Source: Lineolata rhizophorae (Eukaryota > Ascomycota > Dothideomycetes > Lineolatales > Lineolataceae). From it: a DNA stretch of 64,000 bases. Within the stretch, counting starts at the first letter, position 1. Each line of letters begins with the position of its first letter. Location of the stretch: positions 483,916 through 547,915 of the forward strand of contig MU001690.1 of NCBI GenBank assembly GCA_010093515.1. The letters are read 5' to 3'. The notes beneath the pieces were generated by a model that saw only the letters and a program-made list of their open reading frames with translations, did no database searches and had not been told where the DNA came from. The translations under genes were made by a program, and so were the position numbers. Positions 1 to 11,143 of this stretch are shown piece after piece.

Positions 1-2322
1 ACGGAGATATAATGAGCCCTAAGATGCATTGAACGACTCTAAACAGACCATTTTCTGCCTCGCATCGGTCATGTGTAGTTTTCCTGCCAATTGATCGGAA
101 GGATGGTACGCGACACTTGGCGTTTAACTCATCGTAACGGAGCTTTGGGCACAAAGGTACGTCCATGATGCGGGGTAGCTTCCATTCCGGTGGCCGGGAT
201 TCCTAGATACCATTCCGTTGTGGGTAATCAGAGCATCCTTGGCGCCACTGTTTGGACCGGAACCTGGGTCGCGGCCCTTGCGAATCAGGATAGGTGAACG
301 AGAAACGGGGTGGTCCCTTGTCACATGCCTTTAGGGATGGGTCCTTTTTCAAGTACGAATCAGATGAGTGTCTGATACTGAACACCAATGTACAGGTCTG
401 AATAGGTAGTCAAGATCTTTTGATTTCCTACACCCAATTAACGTCAACTAGGGCCACCCGAGCCGAGTTCATGCTAGAACTTAGTTTACGTAGACATGAC
501 GTGCCGCCTTCTGTTCCGGTTGGGTATTTTGAAACTGTTGAACTGACGTGCATAAGGTACCTTGCTTGAGGCACATACCTAAGGAGCCACAAGTGGAGCG
601 GATGGGTCCCACTTTAGGTGCTGGTTAGAACATGACTAAGAGGAGCCCTAACAAGCCATCCAGAATTTCCAAAACTGGCATTGACAGGTACCTAAAATTG
701 GAGCTGGCGAGGCCGAACGGGGTCTGGACCAGAACCTCCTACTCCACACTTGAACCAAAATGCACCTTGCTCACCTACCTCTTCAATCTTATCAAATCTC
801 CTCAGCTAAAGATACCATTCTGAAATTCCTGCACATGTCGGTAGCTAGTAAGGGCCCCCGCCACTGGAGACCCGGACGGAGGAGGTTGAACCCACCTACA
901 TCATAGCAGCAGCGGAGGCGCGACGACAACGTACGGTGGCATGATAAAGTAATGGGCTGCCAATAAAAAACAACCCCAGTCTCAGAACCGACCCCACCAA
1001 CACAGAGAGTCGATCGATCACGCATCCGCATAGGCCAGTTCGGACAGACCGAGCAAGTGGTCGCCTCGACCATCCTTCAAGCCCAGCTCTAAGGGACAAG
1101 GGCTCGCGCGGCGTGGGGGTGCAGCAGCTCACAATAAAATAACATCATCCGCAGTCGGTCAAGTCACCTCCGGGGGAGGCAGGAAGCGATACCAGTCCGG
1201 ACGGGGAAGCTGAGAGACGCGCCTTTTTCGATAGTCGATACGAAGGCGGCAGGCCGGACGGTGAGGTAAGGGTGCGAGGGGCTGGCTGGTGGGGTGGTGG
1301 GGTGGTTCGAGGTGTCGAGACCGCCGCGACGAGAACGAGGGACGCGGCGCCGCTGATTGGCCGCTGGACGGACCCGGCAAAAACCGCTTATAGGGCTCGT
1401 ACGCGCGTTTTCCGGGGTCCGCCCTGGTCGCGGCTATTTCTGTTCGACGACGGCCTGCCTCTTTTTTCTTTGTTCTGTTCCTGTTCGCGGCGAGGTCCAT
1501 CGGCCATCGGCGCAGAAGAGCTGGTGGGCGCAACGGCTAAGGCAGGGAGCACTGGTGGCAGTGAGCTGAATCCGTCGTCCCGGGAGCTGCGCCATTTCCA
1601 ACAAAGTATGTGATTGGAGCACGCGCAAGAGCTGAGTTCGTGCGTGCGTACGTGCGTTGTCGCATCAAAGTTTGAATGTACATTTTTAACCGAAAGAGGC
1701 TTTCCGTGCGAGCGGTGTGGGTAATGCCATCAGGTTTTTGCGGTCATTCTAATTTCCGTTGGGAAAAAGACGTCTAAACAATAATGAAGGGGCAAGGCGA
1801 AAGGGTAGCACGGCGGTAGGAGCTTTGATATACCAAAAATGCCGCCAATATTCTATGAGTCATGAAGTTGGTAATAAGCGGGATGACTGGGAAATGCGGA
1901 GTGGGAGGTAGTGAGACCAAAAAAAAGCGCGAGAGGGACCGGAGGAAAAAGCAAAACCGCTAGTGCTGGTGTTGTCGCCGCCTTAATAGCAAAAGTCCAG
2001 ATTATTATCAGGCGTCAGTCCATGTTGAAGGAAAGGCTCAAATTCCCTCCTTGTGGGTTCCCCCCCAGGGGAATAACGCGAAGTCCTGTTCATTAAACCA
2101 AACAACCCAGTGGTGCCGCGAAAATGAAAATGAAAATCCAAACCAGTAAGACAACGCCGAACATGCATAGGTGTGCGAACGCGACGCGGATGAGGCTGGA
2201 GGAAGTGAAGCCGGAATTTCGTCCAGAAAGCCGATCAATCTGCTGGAGGGGAAGACGCAGGATCGAGAACATGCGAGAGGCGTGGGTGGGTGGTTAAGCG
2301 CATCAAGAGGGTTGTAGCATAA
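1..2322. other. gene-free stretch at left edge
   Basis: I find no open frame here that looks like a protein domain and no RNA gene. The longest frames (for example about 113-124 codons on both strands around 1159-1613) are Arg/Pro-rich, overlap on opposite strands and have no matching splice structure. Around 1260-1310 there is a G-rich tract of repeated GGTGGGG units, and around 1340 an ATTGG (inverse CCAAT) box is followed by a TATAGGG-like sequence, so a promoter for an unrecognised transcript is possible. The part from about 2170 leftward should hold the 3' UTR of the APRT gene, which reads leftward. Confidence 0.5.
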
Positions 2323-3289
2323 TTATTTCTCTTGGCTAGAAAGTAGGGTGTGAACCGGTGCATCGAGTTTGTCGCGACCTTTGAGGAAATCCAGTTCGAG
2401 GATGAAGAGGTACCCGAGAAGAGTGCCGCCGAGCTGTCTTACCAGAGAGCCAGCAGCAGCCGCGGACCCGCCTAATTGAGCGAACCAGCCGTCAGCCAAG
2501 GCGTGTACATATTTCAATTTGTTGCTGGGCCAAGCACTTACCAGTGGCAATAATGTCGTCGACGATGAGGACGCGCTGGCCGGGTTTGACGCCACCGCTC
2601 TGCATTTGGAAAAAGTCCTCGCCATACTCCTTTTTGTAGCTCGCCGTCTCCGTCGGGCCCGGCAGCTTCCCCTTCTTCCTGACCGGGACGAAGCCGACCC
2701 CCAGCCGCAATGCCAGCGATGGACCGAACAGGAAGCCGCGGGCCTCGAGCCCGACGACCACGTCGACAGGTCTGTCGGCGCCCGCGGCGGCGGCGGTCGC
2801 GGCGGCGTAGTCGCGGCGGACCTGGACCTCGAGGGCGCGCACGAGGGCGTCGTGCAGGCCGGCGTCGGCGAAGATGGGCATGATGTCCTCGAAGAGGATG
2901 CCGGGCTCCGGGAAGTCCGGGAACTGGCGGAGAGCGGCGCGCAGGCTCACTTTAAGACGGGCGAGTTCGGCGGCGCTGGCGGCGGCGGCGGCGGCGAATC
3001 CTCCTTGGGCGGCATGGCTGCTGCGCCCGAGGGCGGCGGCGGCGGCGGTCGACGGAGGAGATGACGACGAGACCGCGACGGTGGGATCCGGCTGGTCGCG
3101 CGGCGGGTGCGCCGACGTCGCGGGCAATTGGCTGGCGCTGCGGTGCGAGGACGGCGGCGCGGCGGACGTGGTGGCTGGCGCCGTCGTGGAGGCGGTGGTG
3201 GTGGCGGAGGTGGTGTTGGTGGTGGAAGGCGGGGGAGGGGCAGCGGAGGGGGCTTGGGCGGGCGATGGCGGCGGCGGCGCGGAGGACAT
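2323..3289 (-). CDS. adenine phosphoribosyltransferase with long N-terminal extension
   Basis: Predicted adenine phosphoribosyltransferase, the purine-salvage enzyme that makes AMP from adenine and PRPP. Two exons are joined over a 70-bp intron at 2472-2541 (GTAAGT...TTAG), giving 298 residues. The start at 3289 precedes a low-complexity Ala/Pro/Ser/Thr tract of about 110 residues; the frame stays open upstream of it but is not obviously coding. The catalytic domain then begins: a FPDFPEPGILFEDIMP segment (typical of APRT), VVGLEARGFLFGPSLALRLG, and the PRPP-binding loop VLIVDDIIATGG, which the intron interrupts after ATG. APRT enzymes are usually about 180 residues, so the N-terminal tail is extra. 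The family call is firm; the true start could lie further inside the tail, and I cannot say whether the tail is a targeting signal. Confidence 0.88.
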
Positions 3290-6200
3290 GATGGAAAAGA
3301 AAAAAGAGAAAAAGGGAGAAAGGAGCGAAAGGGCGTGGGCGGGCGGCGGGATAAAGAGGGCACGCAGGAGCAAAGCGCTGGTTGACAACGACACTGACGC
3401 TGTCCCGTCGTACTTTACCTTACCGTGGGTAGTAGCGAGCGGGCACAGTAAGACGCTCCGGGCGGTCCCTGCGCGCATTGGGCGCGCCGTGGGATGCCCG
3501 GAGACGCGGCCGCGCCGTGTCGCGAACCAAGATGCGACAGCTAGCAGAGTTACTTAACGCGCCCGTACTGCCCCCCTCCGCTGCGCCCAGCTCCGCCGCC
3601 AGTCTGCCCCGATCGCGAACAAGCAAAACCCGCCGCTGGCGCCTTCGTTTTTGTGGGACTCGGTGCGCTCGACCGAGCCCGCTGCCCCGGCCCCCCCGGC
3701 CTGCCGGGCATGTAGCCGGTACCTCCGTGCCAGCGCTGGACGGCCTTCCGTGGGCCGCGGCCGCCGGCGTGGCAGCGTGCAGCCATGCTGGAGCCTGACG
3801 GGCGTGCGAGGTTTGATGATAAGCCTGTCCCACGGCCGCTACCACCGGCACCACTGCGGGCTGGGCTGGCTGACTTGTCAAGCTACCTCCCTTGGACCTC
3901 CCCGTCGTCCAGCCCTCCAAGTCGCCGACGGGAGCTGAGAATATACCTGCGCACGCAGCATATTAGTAGCGCCCCGCGGCCCGCGCGGCAAGCCACCACC
4001 GCCTGGGAATGGACGGCCATTGCTCCCCTTCGCCGCGTACCTTCGCGCCCGCCGTGGCAGGCGGTTGCGACGCTCGCGACGGGAAGCCCCTTGCTTTTCT
4101 CTCGTCCAGCGCTAGAAGCACACCACCCCGGCCGGCCAGCACGTTTTCTCCTTCACATGGGAAAGTTCGCCAGTCGCACCACCGGCCGGGCCCAACCTTG
4201 AAGGCGGGCCCTGGCCGCGCGGTGCTTGGCTCTGCGCCCGCCATTGGGCCCAGCCCTTGTCTCTTGGCCGGCCCCGACTCACGCCCACATGCTGCCCGGG
4301 AGGCGCCCGGCGCTGCCACACCGATACTTTTTTGATATCGCGAACAACCACGACGAACCCGCCGCCCCTTGACATCCTTCGGCCGTGAAAAGCCAGCTTC
4401 CGGCGGCGGGGATGCGACACGCGCTTCCGCGACCCGCCGACGCAAGCTTGCCGCGACCGTCTCCATGCCTTGCCCCCCTTTGGCCCCGTCTGCGCCCGTC
4501 GGCAGCTCCGCTCCCGCCCCGGTCCTGCCTGATATTCCCGCTTTTGTGCCCATCTGCCCGGCCGTCTTTTCCCCTTGCGGTGGCCCCCGGTCCAGCGCCT
4601 GGAAGTTATGTAGCGCCCGTCGGCAGATGCATGTGAGAGCCGCCCGTCGCCGCGTCGTGCCGCAAGCCGTTACCTTTGCCAAGTGTACCAGGAGTACATG
4701 CCAGCTGCCGAAAGCTCTACCTAGAAGCTGGCTTCGCATATTGCCCATGTATTTGAATTTCCATGTGCTCCGTTTTGGGCATTGGACTGGCTAGTAACTG
4801 CTGGGTGCGGCGGGCCGAACGGAGAGGAGGGGCTACATAGGAGAGCTGGCTTGTCCCGCCCTTTACCACGTCCGTGTTGTTGGGCCGGCCGAAAGTGGGC
4901 ACCTCGGGCTGCCGCCAGGCGAAGTACGTATTACTTGCGCCCCCCTCGTACGGTATTGCCGCCACGGGAAGCCAGCTTTGGATTCGTGGCCTTGGCCGGG
5001 GCTCTGGTGGTGTGCGGGTAAGGGGGGGTGGCACATGCCTACCTACGGTATGTAGGTGGTCGGTATAACAAAGTGCGTGCGATCTCGGGCTTCCATGGGA
5101 TTCAACGCGTCTTCTGGAACGTCCGCTAGCGCAATCGGAAAGTGCTTTGTAATCTCTGATCTCAATTCTCCGTCCACTTATCTGGGCCCGCGTTAGCGAA
5201 GTCGAATGCAACGAGCGAGTGCGTTGGCCGTCTGGTTGGCTAATGAGCGGTGCCAGATATCGGCCGCCGGGCGTGGGGTGGCTTGACCGCTTGATTCTTC
5301 GGGCTTCGAGGACTGGCTTGTTCGATACGGCAGAGGGAGATATCAGAATACGTTACTCCGTACTGCCTATTCGGTACATACAGCACGTACCCTGATGGCA
5401 CGCCGGGCCTATTCGTGCTTCTAGAACAGCGCATGTCGCAATCCCTGTGCGACACGCCAAGTTTCACCGACGGGTTCGAGTGTGATGACTACCACATTCT
5501 TTCCGCTTGCTTGATCCCAGTCGCTCGTCTCAGCCCTATGGAGGATCCTGCTCTACGTAGTAGAACTTCAGAACGAGACAAAGGCGTCCTAGGCAACAAG
5601 TGGATCTCGGTCTAGGGGTCGTTGTCTACCGGAAGTGGTCCGCATGCCGTGCTAGTAGTATACCACGTATCCGTCACTCGACTCCCGACGGCGCAGCAAA
5701 AACGGCGTCCACTCCCCTTTCTCCAGCCCGTGAGTTATTTAGTTATTTTCACTTCCGGGCCAATGGCAGACGTTGAGAAATCAGGGGTTATGCTTGCACA
5801 CAACGAATTTCTCAAGTAATTCACCCGGAGCAGTTTCTTGGCGGTCCATCTCCCTTTGGCAACGACGTGTTCGTGATAAGTCATCTAGGCAGCTACTTCC
5901 AAATGGAAGGGATATATGTAACGGCGCCGTTCTATGCAAATAGTGCTAGATCGTTGCGTATCCCGAGTAGTCACACAGCTTTCGACCGCATACTACGAAT
6001 TCATGCCGTTGCGAGCGGCAGTCTCTTCCATGCAAGACTGCGCGGACGTGCTGATTTAACCGCATTCTCAGCCTAGAAGCATAACACCCCGCGCTATTTC
6101 GAAGCAGTGATCATTAGATTTCAGATGTATTACGTCCAATTTGTGTATCGCGAGATTAAGAAACGCCACGGGGGTTCAACTGGATGTGTCTGTTTGACCG

Positions 6201-7164
6201 TAAATGTCCCAGCCGATTAGTCGCAAAACTCTACGATGGTATGAGCATAACACGGTCTCGATATTAGTCGCGAGCAGGAGGCAAACTTAAATCTGAATCT
6301 CGTAGTAGTTTTTCTACGGCAAAGCATGTCCTCAGAGACATCTTTTTAATCTATACATTTCTGTATATCATGTTTATACTTTCACCACTATCCAAACCTA
6401 GATAGTTGGGGGGAAATCATGACCGGCAAGTATGGTTATGTATTTCCCAGTCGAATACATCCCTGAAAGGCTGCATCTTTGACATGGGGTTTCATACGAG
6501 AATCTATAGATACGTCAGTTTGCACAGTCAAGGGCGCGTGTGTTAAGCCTCTGCTCAGTCTGAAGGTCTGAGTAGCTTGACCAATAAGGGTTGGAACGGA
6601 GAACATGACAAAAAGACTTGCATAGTCAACAAAAGGAGTCTATTCAGTTGCCATGCTCTATGCAGGACTGCTAGTTGTACAAAGCGACTCTAGAGAGGAA
6701 CAGGGGAGGGGAAGGTACCTATGTGCTGACATGCATTAGCCCGGGTGACCGTACGTGGTAAGGTTGGGCTTGGCGGTTGAACTTTAGCGGCGAAATGGTA
6801 ACGATGGGCCGGGCGAGGGCAGCGAGCGGAGCTCGCTTGGCCCGTTTCCTTCGCCCGCTTGGCGATTACCATTTAAGCCCAACCCACCCCGTACGCTGAA
6901 GTAAGCCCCGCCCCCTTTCGTCTTCCCACCTCCCCAACCTCTTCTCGCCAAATTTTACGGCACGTAAGTTATCGACTCAGCCCATCTTCATCCGCCCCAC
7001 ATCGCTCGTTGGCCGTCTCAAGCGCGTCCGGGTTCCTTCATTGCACCGAGGCCCCGTTGCATCGCGCTTCGACGCGGTGACAGTTGAAGCCGTCGCCCCC
7101 GCCCGACCCAATACATCACCTTGGTGGAACCGTTGGGTTCGTATTGGACTGTCCACCTGCAGCC
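3290..7164. other. 3.9-kb gene-free block, GC-rich then AT-richer
   Basis: Between the starts of two divergent genes I find no supportable gene. From about 3300 to 5100 the DNA is GC-rich and pyrimidine-rich and carries chance frames, the longest 261 codons on the minus strand (3963-4748), whose product is Arg/Gly/Ala-rich with no recognisable domain. From about 5400 to 6700 base composition is mixed and only short frames occur. A nested inverted repeat at 6751-6894 is described separately. The ends should hold the promoters of the APRT gene (left) and the BED/TenA gene (right). Confidence 0.5.
6751..6894. repeat. 144-bp nested imperfect inverted repeat, MITE-like
   Basis: The two ends are imperfect inverted copies (GTACGTGG... 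on the left, ...CCCCGTAC on the right). Inside lie a perfect 10-bp pair GGTTGGGCTT (6762-6771) and AAGCCCAACC (6875-6884), an AAATGGTAA (6793-6801) against TTACCATTT (6866-6874) pair, a GGGCGAGG against CCTTCGCCC pair, and a central AGCGAG/CTCGCT stem near 6821-6837. The whole can fold into one long hairpin. Size and shape fit a miniature inverted-repeat element, but no target-site duplication is clear and no second copy is visible in the window. It could instead be a folded promoter element; it lies about 270 bp before the BED/TenA start codon. Confidence 0.5.
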
Positions 7165-8549
7165 ATGGGTCGGCACGCGAATCCCGATATAAAACGCGCC
7201 TTCGCCGAGTATCAGGACGCGGATACTCCATCGAAAGTACGCGACTTCACCAAGAACACACATTATTGCTCGCAGCCACCGCAAAGGTTCGCTGACGCGT
7301 CCGCCATAATAGTGTAACAAAGTTCGATGCCTCCATTGCGGTTTTGTACGCGCGAAGAACACGACGCGCCAAATCGAGCACTTGCAAGAGTGCCAGGCGT
7401 ACCTGCAGTCTCCCGATGCGCAGCTGCATTTGCAGAGCCAGGAATCGCGTGTCAATTCAATGGCCAACGAGGGAAGTGAGCAAAATGCGGGAATGCTCAA
7501 TGGCTCTCATCCGAACCCAAACCTTCAGATTCACCGCCGTGGCCCGAACCAGACCAAGCGTGGAAGGGAGTCAATTGCGCCAGCCCCGGTTGCGCCAGCT
7601 CCTACGCAGTTCGTACCGTCCTTGACTGCGCATCTTCTCAACGTTGCCCAACAACCGTTCAACTCTGCGACCCAGCAGCCGTTCCTTTCGCACGCAGGCT
7701 GCGGTACCCTTTCCGCCGGCGCGCTGTCACAGTGGATGGTGCAGGATGCCCACTACGCGCGGGGATACATCATCTTTCTCGGACAGCTGCTGGCGAAGCT
7801 GCGACTTCCTGTGGTGCCCAACTCGCAATTTCATCCCATGTATAGGACAATGGATCTGCTCATCGCGGCGTTAAATAATATCCGGCGCGAAATGAACTTT
7901 TTCGATATAACAGCTGCCAAGTACGGTCTGCAGCTTACCGACGAGGCCCCGAATCACATTACTCGGAGCTACCTTGATCTGTTTGCCAATGCGAGCAGCG
8001 CGAGCGCATCGCTTCTGGAGGGTATGGTGGTCCTGTGGGCGACCGAGCACGTATGCTTTCCGACTCCATAACTTGTCCTTCTATTGTACTAAAAGTCGAT
8101 AGTGTTACCGAACTGCCTGGATGTATGCCGCCAACTTCAGCCACTCGCTGAGCACTCCTTCTCAAGAATCTCACATCGTAGCCCTTCACCAAGCCCTGAT
8201 CCCCAACTGGACGTCACCAAACTTCCACAAATTCGTCGATGCTTGCAAGGCACTTGTCGACGAGCTCGCCAACACCACGAGCACGCCTAATGGCAAGGAG
8301 GAGATGCAGCGTTGCGAGCAGATCTTTCGCCACGTATGTTGGCTCGAGGAGCGTTTCTGGCCGGATGTCGATGGCATGGGCGAGGAGGACGAGAGCGGTA
8401 GGTTGGCCACGAGCCATAACACGATGTCCTCGGCTTCAATTGGGCCGATGGGGCAGAATATGGCCCAGGGGTTGGATTCGTCGGACGACAACCAGTACCG
8501 AGGGGTATTGAACGGTGTCACCGAGGCGGCGGCCGGGACGTCATCGTGA
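7165..8549 (+). CDS. BED-type zinc finger protein with TenA/THI-4-like C-terminal domain
   Basis: Three exons (7165-7236, 7313-8050, 8103-8549) encode 418 residues; introns are 76 and 52 bp. Splicing creates an N-terminal finger: CNKVRCLHCG...NTTRQIEHLQEC, with Cys30, Cys33, His47 and Cys51 spaced as in a BED-type finger. A Gln/Pro/Asn-rich linker follows to about residue 130. The rest is helical and resembles the TenA/THI-4 (haem-oxygenase-like) family: LSQWMVQDAHYARGYIIFL matches the TenA 'QD..Y...Y' helix, ATEHCYRTAWMY matches the TenA_E pattern 'E..Y..AW', and the end EQIFRHVCWLEERFWPDV matches the closing 'F......E..FW' helix. TenA proteins hydrolyse thiamine-breakdown pyrimidines; TenA_E members lack the classical Cys. 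Whether this protein is an enzyme or a DNA-binding regulator is open. The first intron uses a weak donor (GTACGC), so exon 1 is less certain than the rest. Confidence 0.75.
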
Positions 8550-9994
8550 TCTTTTCTTTGGTTGAGTGGCGCGGTCTTATTTTACTCGTGGGTTTGTGTT
8601 GGCTTATTTTCTCTCTAGCCGTCCTGTCCTCTATTCGGTGGTTTCAATTCCCCTTTTCACATTTACATTTTCCCCTTCGCCGTTATTATAAGTTTGAGAG
8701 GCTAGCAAGCACGGATTCTGCTATCTAAGGAGTTCGCGTAGTTGCACGGCTTATCTCCGTAACGTTCTCGAATACCTGGGGTACTAGGAGGTTGCGGTTC
8801 GAGATTGGAGTTGAAGGATGGGGAGGTTTGTACATTACTTTGCTTTCATTATTTCGCTTGGAAGCTCCCCTTTGCAGAACCCACAGGCACCACTCAGGCC
8901 ATACAGTGCTTTTGTTACTGATGGTGTGGAGAATGGGTGTTTACATTGAACTGCTGTTTGAAATTTGGTATATGGTCAAAGTGACTTATGAATCGATTGA
9001 GCGGTCAAAAACTTTATGCGACAATCTCTTCGGTCATATCCTATAATCTCAAAGGCGCCCTATGCGTGATAGGAGTTTGTTCACTGGAATTGAACAATGA
9101 GACAGCGAACCTCGCTCGTTTTACTAAACTCGATATATTACGGCACGACGGATTGATGTCCATATGGAAGAAGGTGCAGTAGGAAATCTCTCAATCCGAG
9201 GAGTGTACAACTTTGAGATAAGCCGTGTAACTTTGAGGAAGAGATTTTGATGGTTTCATGAAATTATAGAATGCCAAGCAACCGTACAAACTTAGATTAT
9301 CGCTAGAAAGCCGGCGGTGCATACTACTGATTTGAACGTGCGGAGTAAGTCAGTAACGAGACGCAGGCATCGGCGGTTATTTCGAGGCCTCCCGCATCCA
9401 ACGGGTACTGTAACCAATCCATCTAAAACATTTCTTGAAAATAGAGAAGCGAAATAATTACGGACGTCAGACGTGACCGGCCCGTATCGTGCGTTCGAAA
9501 GCTCGACTTCTAATAATTACCTGGCCGGAATGCCTTGGGTACCTTGATATACTGCGCATTTCTAGACCCGAACCCGCTGGATTTGAAGTTGCTACCTCGC
9601 AGATTTATGACGCCACCACAAAAGTCTCCGATCGTTGTGAAGTTGACAACGCTGCGCCCAGTTTTTGTACACAGAAGCGGCGACAAAATAGAAAACCGTT
9701 CCACTAATAGCAAAATCAAGCAGCAATACTAAAGGGAAACATGTGAGCCACGTGCACGGCGTACGCAGAAGGTTGGCGGCGGTGGCAGCAAGTGACAGTC
9801 CCCTTGTACATGCCCCTCTAGAAGTTTCGGGATGGTGCGGCGAACGAGAGGCGACTGCGCAAGCGTCATGGTCTTGGCGTCTCCGGGGTTCGTCCGGCGA
9901 TCGCTTCTAAGCTCCCTCGCCGACCCTCAAGCAGCTTCTCTCCTACAACCACCACATATCTCGTCGTCCATCGCCGTTTCAACCATCGACCGCA
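8550..9994. other. intergenic, no gene seen
   Basis: The left end should be the 3' UTR of the BED/TenA gene (T-rich to about 8700). The middle is AT-richer with only short frames of under 85 codons in several phases. The last 200 bp before 9995 are pyrimidine-rich (runs such as TCTCTCCTACAACCACC), which fits the promoter and 5' UTR of the next gene. Confidence 0.5.
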
Positions 9995-11143
9995 ATGGCG
10001 TTCCTACTCCGGCGGCCTTTCGCCATCACGGCGACGCTGCGGCAGGCCTCGAGCGAAGCTCCGGCTGCCGTACGCTCCTTCCACAGCTCGCCACTCAAGC
10101 AGTATCAAAGAACGTTTAAGTCGCAATTCACATCGTCGCGCCCGCTCGCGCAACAGTCGCGCAATGTCTTCCGGGCGACTTTCCGGCGTGGATACATGCA
10201 GGAAGCGCAGCCTGCGCGGCCGGACGCGGGCGAGCTGAGGCAGAAGCTCATCTACGGAGCGGGCATCTTTGGTGGCACCGTGGTGGCGATCAACCTGTAA
10301 GGAAGCCCTCTCTTTTTTGGCCGTGGAAAATGGGGACGAGTGCTAACATCCGAGCAGCATGTTCAACAGGGAAACCAGGGACGACGGCGGGATGCCCCCG
10401 TTTGAGCGCAGCTACCTGAACGACACCTTTATGCACACTGGTCTCGGTCTCGGCATGATCGGCGTCGCTGCCCGCGCGCTGCACACCAGCGGATGGAGCA
10501 TTAGGCTGATGACGGCGAGCCCGTGGCTGGTTATTGGTGTCGGTTTGGCTGGCTCCATCGGGACCATGATGGCTACTCGCGCGATTTCTCCGGAGAAGTA
10601 AGTCAGAACGGAACTCTATACCCCGGCTACGTGTAACTTTAATGCTAACATGTTGGCAGCTATATCCCCAAGTACGCCATGTGGACCGCCTTCAACATGA
10701 CGCAGGCCGCCCTGCTCTCCCCGATGATGTTCCTACACCCGGCGCTCCTCGCCCGCGCAGGCCTCTACACCCTCGGCGTCATGGGGTCCATCAGCTTCGT
10801 CGGCGCCACCGCCAAGCAGGACAAGTACCTCTATCTGGGTGGCCCACTGCTGGCCGGTCTGAGTGTCGTCTTCTTGTCCGGTCTCGCCCCGCTCGTCGTG
10901 CCCGCCACCGCCGCCCGCACTCTAATGTGGTCCGAGCGGATCTGGCTCTACGGCGGCCTAGCCGTCTTCGGCGGCATCACGCTCTGGGACGTGCAGAAGA
11001 TTTTGCAGCATGCGCGGTTGGCGGAGCGGGGGCTCATCAAGAGGGACGCGGTGAATGAGTGCATTAGCTTAGAGTTGGATTTCATCAACATCTTCATCCG
11101 GATGGTTCAGATTCTAGGGATGCAGCAGAATAGGAGGCGGTAA
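9995..11143 (+). CDS. mitochondrial Bax-inhibitor-1 family protein (GHITM/MICS1 type)
   Basis: Three exons (9995-10296, 10358-10597, 10660-11143; introns 61 and 62 bp with CTAAC branch sites) encode 341 residues, close to the animal GHITM/MICS1 protein. The first 60 residues are rich in Arg, Ser and Ala with no acidic residues until Glu21 (MAFLLRRPFAITATLRQ, then FHSS), as in a mitochondrial presequence. A transmembrane segment near LIYGAGIFGGTVVAINL is followed by about seven hydrophobic helices. The C-terminal part (FGGITLWDVQKILQHA, then SLELDFINIFIRMVQIL) carries the BI-1/TMBIM signature with its conserved Asp and 'LDFINIF' segment. Family members sit in the inner mitochondrial membrane and act in cristae structure and calcium/proton exchange. 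The placement in the GHITM branch rests on length and presequence. Confidence 0.88.

Noticed and set aside
1272-1613. Promoter-like sequence followed by a 113-codon frame
   Set aside because: The frame is Arg/Gly-rich, overlapped by equal frames on the other strand, and shows no domain or splice pattern.
2519-3557. Long open frames on the plus strand opposite the APRT gene
   Set aside because: They are antisense shadows of the Ala/Pro-rich, GC-rich APRT coding sequence.
3963-4748. 261-codon open frame on the minus strand
   Set aside because: Arg/Gly/Ala-rich product without any domain, in a GC-rich region where several frames are open by chance; no splice partners.
5465-5490. GGTTCGAGT, like a tRNA T-loop
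   Set aside because: No matching acceptor stem, D-arm or box A at the right distance.
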